Below are positions 1 through 10,553 of a DNA stretch of 64,000 nucleotides, piece after piece. A program made the position numbers and the translations under genes. The notes beneath the pieces are model-generated. The model was not told the DNA's origin. It worked only from the letters and a program-made list of their open reading frames with translations, and did no database searches. This DNA comes from Williamsia soli (GTDB lineage Bacteria; Actinomycetota; Actinomycetes; Mycobacteriales; Mycobacteriaceae): NCBI RefSeq assembly GCF_017377795.1, contig NZ_JAFRDR010000002.1, positions 434,001-498,000 of the forward strand, given 5' to 3'. Every line of letters begins with the position of its first letter. Position 1 is the first letter of the stretch.

Positions 1-287
1 CCCAGGTCGCCCCAGGGCAGCTCGGAGAGCGGGCCGCGATGTGCGAGAGCCTTGATCTTGCGATCTCCGACGACGATCGTGTCGTCACCTTCGAGCGAGA
101 CATCCTGCGGCAGCCGACCGAGGATGGAGTCGTACTTGAGCAGATGTGCCAGGCTCGCGTTGTCCGTGAGGTCGTTGACCGCGACGATCTCGATGTCAGT
201 GGTGCCGAGCGCCTTCTGCGCTTCGATGGCACGGAAGAAGTTACGGCCGATCCGGCCGAATCCGTTTACGCCTACACGAACGGTCAC
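1..287 (-). CDS. gap: Glyceraldehyde-3-phosphate dehydrogenase, N-terminal part (cut by window edge)
   Basis: Only the first 95 codons are present; the gene runs off the left edge. The protein begins MTVRVGVNGFGRIGRNFFRA, the Rossmann NAD-binding start of glycolytic GAPDH, and continues with VNDLTDNASLAHLLKYDS, the usual region after the first beta-alpha-beta unit. The start is a GTG preceded by TAAGGAGCTCATA, a strong ribosome-binding site. The enzyme oxidises glyceraldehyde-3-phosphate to 1,3-bisphosphoglycerate in the cytoplasm. It follows whiA on the same strand after a gap of about 165 nt that holds a hairpin, so it probably has its own promoter. Identification is secure although the catalytic Cys region is outside the window. 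Confidence 0.95.
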   Translation of the reverse strand, partial: MTVRVGVNGFGRIGRNFFRAIEAQKALGTTDIEIVAVNDLTDNASLAHLLKYDSILGRLPQDVSLEGDDTIVVGDRKIKALAHRGPLSELPWGDL

Positions 288-427
288 TATGAGCTCCTTA
301 GCTGTGGATGTGCTGGGCCATCGTGTGGCCCGTCTGCGGCAGTGATCAGCCTAGTCGCCGCCCCCGGACCAGGCACGCCCGGTCCGACCCCGTGGGCCGG
401 ACCCCACCCGTCGATAGGGCGACAAGC

Positions 428-448
428 CGGGGGTCGACAAGGCCCCCG
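428..448 (-). terminator. Hairpin just downstream of whiA
   Basis: A 6-bp stem CGGGGG/CCCCCG with a 9-nt loop lies 4 nt past the whiA stop codon. A second GC-rich inverted repeat (CGGACC...GGTCCG) lies nearer gap. There is no clear U tract, which is common in actinobacterial terminators. It probably separates the whiA operon from gap. Confidence 0.45.
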
Positions 449-452
449 AACG

Positions 453-1430
453 TCAGTCGTCGTCGAGCAGGTCGGCGGTGACAGCCGATTCCGTGTCGGG
501 GATGCCGTCGGTTCGCGCCTTCTTGTCAGCCATCGAGAGCAGTCGGCGGATTCGCCCGGCGACAGCGTCTTTGGTCATCGGCGGGTCGGCGAGCTGACCC
601 AGTTCTTCCAGAGAGGCCTGCCTGTGAGTGATGCGCAACTGGCCAGCCGTGATCAGGTGGTCCGGGACCTGGTCGCCCAGGATCTCCAGCGCGCGCTCGA
701 CTCGGGCGGCGGCCGCGACCGCGGCTCGCGCCGACCGGCGCAGGTTGGCGTCGTCGAAATTCGCCAGCCGATTCGCCGTCGCCCGGACCTCGCGGCGCAT
801 GCGTCGCTCTTCCCAGGTGAGCCTCGTGTCCTGAGCGCCCATCCTGGTGAGCAAGGCGCCGATGGCCTCACCGTCGCGGATGACCACGCGGTCCGCTCCG
901 CGGACCTCACGTGCTTTCGCGGTGACACCCAGCCGGCGGGCTGCACCGACCAGGGCCAACGCGGCCTCCGGACCGGGGCAGCTGACCTCGAGCGCCGAGG
1001 ATCGCCCCGGCTCGGTCAGCGAGCCGTGTGCGAGAAACGCGCCCCGCCAGGCTGCCTCGGCGTCACCGACGCTGCCGCCGACGACCTGCGCGGGCAACCC
1101 GCGCACGGGACGACCACGCATGTCGAGCAAACCTGTCTGTCGTGCCAGCGCTTCGCCGTCTTTGGTGACGCGGACGATGTACCGCGCGCTCTTGCGGATG
1201 CCGCCCGCGCTGAGCACGTGCACCTCGGAGTTGTAGCCGTACAACTCGAAGATCTCCCGACGCAGCCGACGGGCGACGTTGCCGAGATCGACCTCGGCTT
1301 CGACCACGACCCGGCCTGCGACGATGTGCAGCCCACCCGCGAACCGGAGCAACGCCGACACCTCTGCCTTGCGGCTGCTCACCTGCGTCACCGCCAGACG
1401 ACTCAGTTCGTCTTTGACCGCGGATGTCAT
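453..1430 (-). CDS. whiA: Sporulation/cell-division transcription regulator WhiA
   Basis: 325 residues, starting [12 protein letters not shown]. The family is a degenerate LAGLIDADG homing-endonuclease fold followed by a helix-turn-helix DNA-binding region. The N-terminal GGLHIV and [10 protein letters not shown] segments and the C-terminal segment around [13 protein letters not shown] (the HTH) fit the family along its full length. In Streptomyces WhiA activates septation genes together with WhiB; in non-sporulating Mycobacteriales its role is less clear. The ATG at 1430 overlaps the yvcK stop as ATGA, so this start was chosen over the GTG two codons upstream at 1436. It is the last gene of the uvrC-rapZ-yvcK-whiA operon. 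Confidence 0.96.
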   Translation of the reverse strand: MTSAVKDELSRLAVTQVSSRKAEVSALLRFAGGLHIVAGRVVVEAEVDLGNVARRLRREIFELYGYNSEVHVLSAGGIRKSARYIVRVTKDGEALARQTGLLDMRGRPVRGLPAQVVGGSVGDAEAAWRGAFLAHGSLTEPGRSSALEVSCPGPEAALALVGAARRLGVTAKAREVRGADRVVIRDGEAIGALLTRMGAQDTRLTWEERRMRREVRATANRLANFDDANLRRSARAAVAAAARVERALEILGDQVPDHLITAGQLRITHRQASLEELGQLADPPMTKDAVAGRIRRLLSMADKKARTDGIPDTESAVTADLLDDD

Positions 1431-2494
1431 CGCCACTCGACGTCGTCCCCTTCATTGGATGTTTCAGATGCTGATTGCCCGACTGTCGATCGGTAACGTG
1501 AGGCTTTACTATCGCACAGCCTCCCGATCAGGGCGGCCACCCTTGCCGGGTCATGGGTGTGCGTCCCGGGAACGGCGAGCTCACCGTCGTGCAAGGTGGC
1601 CCCGAACTGCGCAGCGGCCCGTTCGACGTGCTCACGTTCACGTCCGACAGGAACCGACCCCGAGTCGACGACGACGTGGTCCACCCGGAAATCATCAGCG
1701 TGGGCAAAGAGCACATGGAGATGTCGCTCCACCGAGAACCCTGCTGTCTCACCAGGTTCGGGAGCCAGATTGACGATGAGGATCTTGCGGGCCTTGGTAC
1801 GTTTGAGGGCCGCGAGCTGCGCCGGGACGAGCACATGCGGAATTACACTCGAGAACCACGAGCCCGGGCCGAGCACCACCACGTCGGCGTTGTCGATCGC
1901 GTCGACGGCCTGCGCGCACGCCGGCGGGTCATCCGGTGACAAGCGGACACGACGCACCTTTCCGGGAGTCGTCGCGACCGCGACCTGCCCACGGATCGGT
2001 CTGCTGATGCGCGGATCTGCCTCGAGCCCCGAAACGTCCGCCTCGATCGTCAGAGCCGTCGCGGACATGGGCAGCACCCGTCCCCGCACCCCGAAAAGCG
2101 CAGTGATCATCTCGAGGGCTTCGACAGCGTCGCCGGTGACCTCGGTCAGCCCCGCCAGCAACAGATTGCCCACGGGATGCCCCGCGAGCGCACCCTGACC
2201 GCCGAAACGGTGCTGCAGCAATGTCGCCCACTCCTGCGGAGGCCGCGAACCCGGACCGGACGCGGACCTCTCCGAAGCCGGATCGGTGGCCGACAGCAGA
2301 GCCGCGATCGCCATGCGCAGATCACCGGGTGGGAGGATGCCCAACTCCGCTCGCAGTCGACCCGACGAGCCCCCGTCGTCGGCGACGGTGACGACGGCGG
2401 TGACGTCATCGCTCAGCCGGCGCATCGCGGTCAGCGTCGCGTAGAGACCGTGTCCACCCCCGAGGGCAACGATCGCCGGATCGGTGCCACTCAT
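1427..2494 (-). CDS. yvcK: YvcK/CofD-like gluconeogenesis factor (UDP-sugar-binding)
   Basis: 355 residues. The N-terminus [20 protein letters not shown] is the glycine-rich nucleotide-binding start of the YvcK/CofD fold. [10 protein letters not shown] follows at about residue 40, and the GHPVGNLLL and [14 protein letters not shown] motifs fit the family. YvcK homologues (CuvA in mycobacteria) bind UDP-sugars and affect cell-wall synthesis and growth on gluconeogenic carbon; they are not F420-synthesis CofD enzymes. The ATG overlaps the rapZ stop (ATGA) and the stop overlaps the whiA start, so the three are probably co-translated. Position between rapZ and whiA matches the conserved Gram-positive order. 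Confidence 0.95.
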   Translation of the reverse strand: MSGTDPAIVALGGGHGLYATLTAMRRLSDDVTAVVTVADDGGSSGRLRAELGILPPGDLRMAIAALLSATDPASERSASGPGSRPPQEWATLLQHRFGGQGALAGHPVGNLLLAGLTEVTGDAVEALEMITALFGVRGRVLPMSATALTIEADVSGLEADPRISRPIRGQVAVATTPGKVRRVRLSPDDPPACAQAVDAIDNADVVVLGPGSWFSSVIPHVLVPAQLAALKRTKARKILIVNLAPEPGETAGFSVERHLHVLFAHADDFRVDHVVVDSGSVPVGREREHVERAAAQFGATLHDGELAVPGTHTHDPARVAALIGRLCDSKASRYRSTVGQSASETSNEGDDVEWR

Positions 2495-3405
2495 TCGCGC
2501 CCCAGATCGCGATGGGCCACGCGCACAGAGAAAGCATCCGAGTCGGGACCGGAGCCCGAGAGCCGGGCCGCCAGCTCTTCACTCATCGCGACACTGCGGT
2601 GCTTGCCGCCGGTGCAGCCGATGGCCACCGTCATGTAGCGCTTGCCCTCCCGGCGGTACCCGGCACCGACCAGCCGGAGAATTTGCTCGTACTTGTCGAG
2701 GAACTCCCCTGCCCCCTCTTGCCCGAGCACGTAATCCCGGACCGGTTCCTCGAGACCGTCGTGGTCCCGCAGTTCCGGGATCCAGTAGGGATTGGGCAGG
2801 AATCGGACGTCTGCCACCATGTCCGCATCGATCGGGAGTCCGTATTTGAAACCGAACGACTCCACCACGACACTCACGTCGGCAACGGAGGCACTGGCAT
2901 AGGCACCCTCGATGATCACCCGTAGCCGCTGAACCGAGAGCCCGGAGGTGTCGACGACGAGGTCGGCGCGCTCCTTGACCGTCGCGAGCATCGTCCGCTC
3001 GGCGGCGATCGCGGAGATCAGAGTCCCGTTGCCCTGCAACGGGTGCCGCCGACGCACCTGCTCGAACCGTTGCACCAGAACCTGTTCCGAGGCCTCGATG
3101 AACACCACCCTGGGGTGGATGCCGGCCGCGTCGAGTTCTGTGCGCAGCTCATCGAGGGCGGCGGCGTAGGAGTTCCCCTGGATGCGCATCACCAAAGCCA
3201 ACCGGGAGATCGTCGAATTCTCCTTGCGGGCCACGTCGACCATCGAACCGATGAGGGTGTGCGGGACGTTGTCGGCCACATACCAACCGGCGTCCTCGAG
3301 CAGGTTCGCCACGGTGCTGCTACCGGCCCCGGACAGCCCGGTGACCAACAACACCTCTGGCCGTCCGGTGCCCGCGCGCTCCGCGCCGGCCTGGGTTTCG
3401 CTCAC
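2491..3405 (-). CDS. rapZ: RapZ-family nucleotide-binding protein
   Basis: 304 residues. The N-terminal P-loop region reads [18 protein letters not shown], followed by GWYVADNVP. The C-terminal RapZ domain carries the diagnostic motifs [10 protein letters not shown] and [18 protein letters not shown]. In E. coli RapZ binds GlmZ/GlmY RNA to control glucosamine-6-phosphate synthase; the actinobacterial role is not established. The usual P-loop lysine (GxGK[ST]) is Ser here. The start is GTG, overlapping the uvrC stop as GTGA. It is co-transcribed with uvrC, yvcK and whiA. Confidence 0.94.
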   Translation of the reverse strand: MSETQAGAERAGTGRPEVLLVTGLSGAGSSTVANLLEDAGWYVADNVPHTLIGSMVDVARKENSTISRLALVMRIQGNSYAAALDELRTELDAAGIHPRVVFIEASEQVLVQRFEQVRRRHPLQGNGTLISAIAAERTMLATVKERADLVVDTSGLSVQRLRVIIEGAYASASVADVSVVVESFGFKYGLPIDADMVADVRFLPNPYWIPELRDHDGLEEPVRDYVLGQEGAGEFLDKYEQILRLVGAGYRREGKRYMTVAIGCTGGKHRSVAMSEELAARLSGSGPDSDAFSVRVAHRDLGRE

Positions 3406-5429
3406 CTGGTGGGTCCCGTCTTCTCGCTGTCCTGATTATGTTCGACAAGTGCCTCCTGTACCGCTTTTGCGGTCATTTGCCCGATTCCCGGCACCTCCGC
3501 GATCTGCTCGATGGTCGCCTGCCGCAAGTTCGCGACCGAACCGAAATGCGCGACGAGCGCGGACCTGCGGGTACTGCCCAGGCCCGGGACCCCATCGAGC
3601 GCCGAAGCGGTCATCCGCTTACTGCGCTTGCTGCGGTGAAAACTGATCGCGAAGCGATGCGCCTCGTCCCGCACACGCTGCAGCAGGAACAATGCCTCGC
3701 TGGTGCGAGGGAAGATGACCGGATCATCGTCGCCGGGTACCCAGACTTCTTCGAGCCGCTTAGCCAGCCCGACGACCGCGACATCGGTGATGTTGAGCTC
3801 GTCGAGGACAGCTGCAGCAGCGTGCACCTGGGGGGCGCCGCCGTCGACCACGAACAAGTTCGGCGGATATGCGAACTTCCGCGGCCTACCCGTCTTCGGG
3901 TCGATCGCCGCCTCGGGCGCGAGGTCTCCCCCGCTCGCATCGGCCAGGGGCGGCGGGATCGCCACGGCCGAGCTCTCTGCGAGGTCCGCACGGTGTCTCA
4001 GGAACCGGCGTCGGGTGACCTCGGCGATGGACGCGACATCGTCGGAATGGCCGTCACCGGCGGCCTCCCGGATCGCATAGTGCCGGTAGTCGGACTTACG
4101 GGGCAACCCGTCCTCGAACACGACCAGTGAGGCGACGACGTCGGTGCCCTGTACATGCGAGATGTCGATGCACTCGATACGCAACGGCGCGGTGTCGAGG
4201 CCGAGGGTGTCCTGGATCTCGGTCAAGGCGGCCGACCGGGTCGTGAGGTCTCCGGCCCGTTTGAGTTTGTGTTGCGCGAGCGCGCCGGACGCATTCCGTG
4301 CCACCGTCTCCATCAGCGACTTCTTGTCGCCGCGTTGCGGGATCCGTAAATCGACGTTGCTCCCGCGCAGACCCGAAAGCCATTCGCGCACTTCGCCGAC
4401 GTTCGGGGGTAACGCTTGGACGAGAACCTCACGAGGAACCGGGTCCGAGGACGCGTGACCGTCTTCCATCGACACCGACGCGGCCTGCTCCACCTGCTCG
4501 CCGTAGAACTGCGTCAGGAACTGCCCCACTTGATCGGCCATGTCGTCGTCGCCCGACTTCTCGACGATCCAGCCCCGTTGGCCCAGCACGCGACCACCCC
4601 GCACGTGGAAGACCTGGACCGAGACCTCGAGATCGTCCCCGTCCATTGCGACGAGGTCGGCGTCGGTGCCGTCGCCGAGCACCACCGATTGCCGCTCCAG
4701 CGCCCTTCGTAGCGCCCCGATGTCGTCGCGCAGCCGGGCCGCGCGTTCGAAGTCGAGGGCAGTGGATGCCTTCTCCATCTGCGACTGCAGGTTGTTGATC
4801 ATCCGGTCCGTGCGCCCGGCGAGGAAATCGCAGAAGTCTTCGACGATGACTCGGTGTTCATCGGCACTGACGCGACCGATGCACGGTGCCGCACACTTGT
4901 CGATGTAGCCGAGTAGACACGGCCGGTCAATCTGCCTGTGCCGCTTGAATACACCGTTGGAACATGTCCGGGCCGGAAATACCCTGGTCAACAGATCGAG
5001 CGTCTCCCGGATCGCCCAGGCATGCGCGTAGGGACCGAAGTATCGGACACCCTTGCGCCGAGGACCGCGATAGACGAACAACCGTGGATACTCCTCGGCC
5101 ATCGTAACCGCGAGCATCGGGTAACTCTTGTCGTCGCGATATCGGACGTTGAAACGCGGATCGAACTCCTTGATCCAGTTGTACTCGAGCTGCAGCGCCT
5201 CGACCTCGGTGGAGACCACCGTCCACTCGACCGACGCCGCCGTCGTCACCATCTGCCGCGTCCGCGGATGCAGCGAGGTCAGATCGGCGAAGTATGACGT
5301 CAGCCGCGACCGCAGACTCTTCGCCTTCCCGACGTAGATCACCCGCCGATGGACGTCCCTGAACTTGTAGACGCCGGGCTCGGTGGGAATGCTCCCCGGA
5401 GCCGGGCGGTACGTCGACGGGTCAGCCAC
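3402..5429 (-). CDS. uvrC: Excinuclease ABC subunit C
   Basis: 675 residues from the GTG at 5429 ([20 protein letters not shown]); a TTG eight codons further upstream is possible, but the family N-terminus favours the GTG. The order is: GIY-YIG nuclease (GVYKF...[14 protein letters not shown], about residues 18-100) for the 3' incision; a Cys cluster around [17 protein letters not shown]; the UVR motif that contacts UvrB (about 205-240); the RNase H-like domain for the 5' incision ([16 protein letters not shown]); and tandem helix-hairpin-helix motifs at the C-terminus ([24 protein letters not shown]). UvrC cuts on both sides of bulky lesions in nucleotide excision repair. It begins the uvrC-rapZ-yvcK-whiA operon, about 46 nt after the PH-domain membrane gene. 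Confidence 0.97.
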   Translation of the reverse strand: MADPSTYRPAPGSIPTEPGVYKFRDVHRRVIYVGKAKSLRSRLTSYFADLTSLHPRTRQMVTTAASVEWTVVSTEVEALQLEYNWIKEFDPRFNVRYRDDKSYPMLAVTMAEEYPRLFVYRGPRRKGVRYFGPYAHAWAIRETLDLLTRVFPARTCSNGVFKRHRQIDRPCLLGYIDKCAAPCIGRVSADEHRVIVEDFCDFLAGRTDRMINNLQSQMEKASTALDFERAARLRDDIGALRRALERQSVVLGDGTDADLVAMDGDDLEVSVQVFHVRGGRVLGQRGWIVEKSGDDDMADQVGQFLTQFYGEQVEQAASVSMEDGHASSDPVPREVLVQALPPNVGEVREWLSGLRGSNVDLRIPQRGDKKSLMETVARNASGALAQHKLKRAGDLTTRSAALTEIQDTLGLDTAPLRIECIDISHVQGTDVVASLVVFEDGLPRKSDYRHYAIREAAGDGHSDDVASIAEVTRRRFLRHRADLAESSAVAIPPPLADASGGDLAPEAAIDPKTGRPRKFAYPPNLFVVDGGAPQVHAAAAVLDELNITDVAVVGLAKRLEEVWVPGDDDPVIFPRTSEALFLLQRVRDEAHRFAISFHRSKRSKRMTASALDGVPGLGSTRRSALVAHFGSVANLRQATIEQIAEVPGIGQMTAKAVQEALVEHNQDSEKTGPTR

Positions 5430-5475
5430 ATTTTCCAGGCTAGTACCCCGCAACGACAGGAGTTAAATACCGACG

Positions 5476-6002
5476 TCAGCGGGGAGCGAACCGCTCCTGC
5501 AGTTCCCGGAACTCCGCCATCGCGGCCACTGCGCGTTCACCGTCGTTCGCCTGGATCGCCAGGATCGGGCTGAACTCGTCCTCCGGCAGTTCCAGACGCG
5601 CCCAGTTGCCGGAGTCCGGATACCAGACGCCTCGGACGATGCTCCAGTCGAAGACCCGCTCGCCGAGCAGATTCCGTATCCCGACACCCTCGGCCCCGAC
5701 CCGCAGTCGGGCCCGGCAGAGCAGCATCATCGAACCGCCGATCACCACGCCGATCAACCCCATGGCGATCTGATCCGAGGTCTGGAAGTGCGCGCCCGTG
5801 TCCGAGATCGTCAGCAGCGCCCCGATGACGACGTGGACGATGACCACCACCACCGCGGCGATGGTCGCGTACAGCGGAGACCGGCGCGGCCGGTAGACCA
5901 TCAACCACCGTGGCTCACCATTCGACTCCGTGAGCTCACCACTTGCGCTCACGGATGATCCGGTCGCAGACGCCTCTGCGGTCCTGTCGGCATTCGCGCT
6001 CA

Positions 6003-6003
<1 letters not shown>
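5476..6003 (-). CDS. Two-helix membrane protein with PH-like domain (Rv1417 family)
   Basis: 175 residues. A hydrophilic 35-residue N-terminus precedes two transmembrane helices (about 44-66 and 79-97), then a cytoplasmic beta-rich segment beginning CRARLRVGAEGVGIRN and containing VFDWSIVRGVWYPDSG, characteristic of the bacterial PH (bPH) domain seen in small mycobacterial membrane proteins next to ribH. Function is unknown. The ATG overlaps the ribH stop by one base (TGATG), so it is translated with the riboflavin genes. The same ribH neighbour occurs in M. tuberculosis (Rv1417), suggesting a conserved partnership, though nothing ties it to flavin synthesis chemically. Confidence 0.8.
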
Positions 6004-7821
<1,818 letters not shown>

Positions 7822-7825
<4 letters not shown>

Positions 7826-8424
7826 CGCTCCACTCCGATCGAAGCCAACCGTTCGACGTACTTTGCGATCACGTCGACTTCAAGGTTAACCACCACGCCC
7901 GGTGCGGCAGCACCCAAGGTGGTCAAGGTGAGCGTTGTCGGGATGAGTGAGATCTCGAACCAGTCCGGGCCGACCGCCGAAACGGTGAGCGACACCCCGT
8001 CGACGGTGATCGAACCCTTCTCGACGATGTAACGGGCAAGCGACCCCGTGATCGCGATGCGAACGACCGTCCAGTGCTCGCCTGTGTTCACCGACTCGAC
8101 GGTGCCGACGCCATCGACGTGGCCTTGCACGATGTGGCCACCGAACCGGCCGCTCGCGGGCATCGCCCGCTCCAGGTTCACCGGACTGCCCGGTCCGACC
8201 GCCTCCAGTGAGCTACGGCGCAGGGTCTCACCCATCACGTCGACGGTGAAGTCGCCGCCGGCAAGGACGTCTACGACCGTGAGGCAGACTCCGTTGACGG
8301 AGATCGAATCGCCGTGTCCGGCGTCGCTGGTGACGAGTGGGCCGTGGACGGTGAACCGTGCCGCATCCGTCAGGTCTTCCCTTGCGACAATGCTGCCGCG
8401 TTCTTCGACGATCCCGGTGAACAT
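7822..8424 (-). CDS. ribE: Riboflavin synthase alpha subunit
   Basis: 200 residues beginning [12 protein letters not shown], the near-invariant N-terminus. Two homologous lumazine-binding barrels are visible: [12 protein letters not shown] and [12 protein letters not shown] mark the first barrel and the junction, [11 protein letters not shown] the second. The enzyme dismutates two lumazines to riboflavin plus a pyrimidine. The reading frame is open upstream into the riboswitch, but the ATG at 8424 has AAGGAGAAGGCG in front and matches the family, so the longer start is rejected. It is the first gene of the FMN-riboswitch-controlled operon ribE-ribBA-ribH. Confidence 0.97.
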
Positions 8425-8493
8425 CGCCTTCTCCTTCAATCGCTGCGCGATCTCAGGGCGGCACATGACAGGTCTGGGCGACCTACCAGTGGT

Positions 8494-8642
8494 GTTCTCT
8501 CACGTCCGGACTGTAACCGTCGGCTCCGGGATCTCACCGGAATCTGCTGGACCCTTCACCGAGGTGAAGGCGCTCGCGGGCTAGGAGAAAATAAGATCAT
8601 CGCCTTTACCGCCGGTGGGGAATCACACCCCGCCCCGAGAAC
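8494..8642 (-). promoter_or_regulatory. FMN riboswitch (RFN element) controlling ribE-ribBA-ribH
   Basis: Read on the minus strand the element opens GTTCTCGGGGCGGGGTGTGA, continues TTCCCCACCGGCGGTAA, then AGCCCGCGAGCG, CAGCAGATTCCGGTGAGA, CCGGAGCCGACGGTTACAGT, CCGGACG and closes GAGAAC, which pairs with the opening GTTCTC (P1). These are the classic conserved blocks of the RFN aptamer. The 69 nt between aptamer and ribE hold a small AGGTC/GACCT hairpin (8470-8484) and the ribE ribosome-binding site; no U-tract terminator is seen, so control of translation initiation is more likely than termination. ribD and rpe lie upstream of the element and are not under it. Confidence 0.96.
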
Positions 8643-8708
8643 TTCCACCAACGACGCTAGCACAACCACCAGGGCAGCTGAGCAGGCGTAACGCGGTGAC
8701 GACGCCGG

Positions 8709-9716
8709 TCAGCGGGTTGCGGTCAGGGTGAGCAGAACGTCGTCACCCAGGGTTTCGGCACTCTGGGTCACAAACCGGTGGCCCTGGGTCAGGGTCTGCA
8801 CGGTCTCGTCGACCACGGCGGCGGCTCCCCCACCGATCACCAGCGGCGCGATGTACGCCTGGACGCGATCGACCAAGCCCGCCGCAAAAAAGGCGCCGAG
8901 CAGGCGGGATCCACCCTCGATCTGCACATTCGCCAGGTCTCCGAGCGCCGCGAGAACGCGGTTCGGATCGCGGTCGTGCACCTGGAGCGTGCGGGCGTCG
9001 GCATTGAATATGCGAGCCTGTGGCGAGATCTCGGACAACCCGACCACGACTCGCAGCGGCTGGTGTCGACGCAGGGAGCCGTCGGGGTGCCGCGCGGTCA
9101 ACGTCGGGTCATCGGTGAGCACCGTTCCGGTGCCCACGATGATTGCGTCGAGCTGAGCACGTTCGTCGTGCACGCGGCCGCGGGCGACATCACCGGTGAT
9201 CCACTGACTCGTCCCGTCGGGGGCGGCGATCCGACCGTCGATCGAGGCTGCGAACTTTGCGGTGACCATCGGTCGCCCGTGTTTTTGCCGGAACAGCCAC
9301 TCCCGGAGCGGGCCGGAACTCACCTCACCGGCCCGGACACCACCCTGCACCAGCAGACCGGCATCCTCGAGCCGCCGATGACCGCCGGTGGCGAGCGGAT
9401 TGGGATCGGCGACGGCGTACACCACTTCGCGAACGCCCGCGGCGATCAACGCCTCGGTGCAGGGGCCGGTCCGGCCGGTGTGATTGCACGGTTCGAGGGT
9501 GACCACCGCTGTGCCACCGGCGGCCCTCGCGCCGGCCTGCGCCAGCGCGTTCACCTCCGCGTGGGCACCGCCAGGCGCACTGGTGCGACCGACCCCGGCC
9601 ACCGCACCGTCGGCATCGAGGATCACCGCTCCGACCGGTGGATTCGGCGAACTGATCCCCCGCGCACCGAGCGACGCGGTCATCGCCCGGCCCATCGCCC
9701 CGTCGACGTCGGTCAT
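8709..9716 (-). CDS. ribD: Bifunctional pyrimidine deaminase/reductase of riboflavin synthesis
   Basis: 335 residues from ATG 9716 (MTDVDGAMGRAM). The N-terminal cytidine-deaminase fold has the zinc motifs HAEVNAL and PCNHTGRTGPC. The C-terminal reductase domain begins near RPMVTAKFAASIDGRIA, with SQWITG and the GGSRLLGAFFAAGLVD NADPH region. It deaminates then reduces the ribosylaminopyrimidine in the second and third steps of the pathway. The frame is open another 30 codons upstream into rpe; ATG 9716 sits 4 nt after the rpe stop and fits homologues. Unlike ribE-ribBA-ribH it lies upstream of the FMN riboswitch. Confidence 0.95.
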   Translation of the reverse strand: MTDVDGAMGRAMTASLGARGISSPNPPVGAVILDADGAVAGVGRTSAPGGAHAEVNALAQAGARAAGGTAVVTLEPCNHTGRTGPCTEALIAAGVREVVYAVADPNPLATGGHRRLEDAGLLVQGGVRAGEVSSGPLREWLFRQKHGRPMVTAKFAASIDGRIAAPDGTSQWITGDVARGRVHDERAQLDAIIVGTGTVLTDDPTLTARHPDGSLRRHQPLRVVVGLSEISPQARIFNADARTLQVHDRDPNRVLAALGDLANVQIEGGSRLLGAFFAAGLVDRVQAYIAPLVIGGGAAAVVDETVQTLTQGHRFVTQSAETLGDDVLLTLTATR

Positions 9717-9720
9717 GAAG

Positions 9721-10386
9721 TCATCGTGCGCTGATCGCCTGGGCGCGCAGCGATTCCACAGCAGCAGCAGGATCGGTGGCGTTGTAGACCGCGGATCCGG
9801 CGACAAAGCAGTCGACGCCTGCCTCGGCGGCCTGTTCGATCGTGTCGACGTTGATGCCGCCGTCGATCTCTACGAGCACCCGCAGTTCACCCGAGTCCAC
9901 CAGGGACCGAACCCGGCGCACCTTGTCGAGGACCTCAGGGATGAACGACTGGCCTCCGAAGCCGGGTTCCACGCTCATGACCAGCAACGTGTCGAAGCTC
10001 TTCAGGATCTCCAGATACGGGTCGAGGTCGGTGCCGGGTTTGATGCTCAACCCCGCCTTCGCTCCCGCGGCCCGGATGTCGCGGCCCACCGCGATCGGAT
10101 CATTGGTGGCCTCCGCGTGAAACGTCACATTGTAGGCTCCGGCCTCGGCGTACCCCGGCGCCCAGCGCCCCGGATCGTCGATCATCAGGTGACAATCGAT
10201 CGGGATGTCGGTGCTCTTGAGCAAGCTCTGCACCACCGGCAACCCCAGCGTCAGATTCGGCACGAAGTGGCCGTCCATCACATCCACGTGCAACCAATCG
10301 GCGCCGGCGACCGCGTCGGCTTCGGCACCGAGCTTCGCGAAGTCGGCGGACAGGATGGACGGCGCGATCATCGGAGTCGTCTGCAT
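9721..10386 (-). CDS. rpe: Ribulose-phosphate 3-epimerase
   Basis: 221 residues ([20 protein letters not shown]). TIM-barrel enzyme interconverting ribulose-5-phosphate and xylulose-5-phosphate; it supplies the RibBA substrate pool. Metal-binding and catalytic signatures [39 protein letters not shown] and FVAGSAVYN are all present. The frame is open to 10419, but the ATG at 10386 has AGGAT about nine bases ahead and gives the usual length. It sits between the repeat array that ends the propeller gene and ribD. Confidence 0.95.
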   Translation of the reverse strand: MQTTPMIAPSILSADFAKLGAEADAVAGADWLHVDVMDGHFVPNLTLGLPVVQSLLKSTDIPIDCHLMIDDPGRWAPGYAEAGAYNVTFHAEATNDPIAVGRDIRAAGAKAGLSIKPGTDLDPYLEILKSFDTLLVMSVEPGFGGQSFIPEVLDKVRRVRSLVDSGELRVLVEIDGGINVDTIEQAAEAGVDCFVAGSAVYNATDPAAAVESLRAQAISAR

Positions 10387-10437
10387 AAGAATCATCCTAG
10401 GGCGAACCGCCGGCAGCATATCCGACCCGTCGGCGTT

Positions 10438-10452
10438 GGTACGCGTCGTACC
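10438..10452. repeat. 15-bp inverted repeat ahead of rpe
   Basis: GGTACG-CGT-CGTACC is a perfect inverted repeat at the outer end of the 25-bp tandem array, about 50 nt upstream of the rpe start. It reuses the CGTACC of the array unit. It could be an operator half-site pair or a by-product of the array boundary. Confidence 0.6.
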
Positions 10453-10553
10453 CTCAGCGCTGATAAAGCGTCGTACCCTCAGCGCTGATAGAGCGTCGTA
10501 CCCTCAGCGCTGATAGAGCGTCGTACCCTCAGCGCTGATAAAGCGTCGTACCC
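10443..10553 (-). repeat. 25-bp tandem repeat derived from the end of the propeller gene
   Basis: Four complete 25-bp units (starting at 10454, 10479, 10504 and 10529) plus an 11-bp fragment at 10443-10453. The units differ at one base only (AAA or AGA). Read on the minus strand each is GGGTACGACGC, then TTTATCAGCGCTGA or TCTATCAGCGCTGA. The promoter-proximal copy is the last seven codons plus TGA of the beta-propeller gene; three copies follow in the non-coding space before rpe. Each unit contains the perfect 10-bp palindrome TCAGCGCTGA, so the array presents four equally spaced palindromes. Because 25 is not a multiple of three the copies shift frame and are not coding. Confidence 0.93.

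Noticed and set aside
39-1496. 485-residue plus-strand open frame over gap/whiA
   Set aside because: It is the antisense of whiA, with Arg/Gly/Pro/Asp-rich shadow composition and no domain; whiA on the minus strand is unmistakable.
1427-2494. F420-biosynthesis CofD (LPPG transferase)
   Set aside because: Same superfamily, but linkage to rapZ and whiA identifies the YvcK branch.
8425-8466. Longer ribE start within the riboswitch platform
   Set aside because: The riboflavin synthase N-terminus MFTGIVEE is near-invariant and has its own Shine-Dalgarno sequence at 8424.
10443-10553. CRISPR array
   Set aside because: Units are directly contiguous with no spacers, four copies only and no cas genes; they derive from the neighbouring gene.
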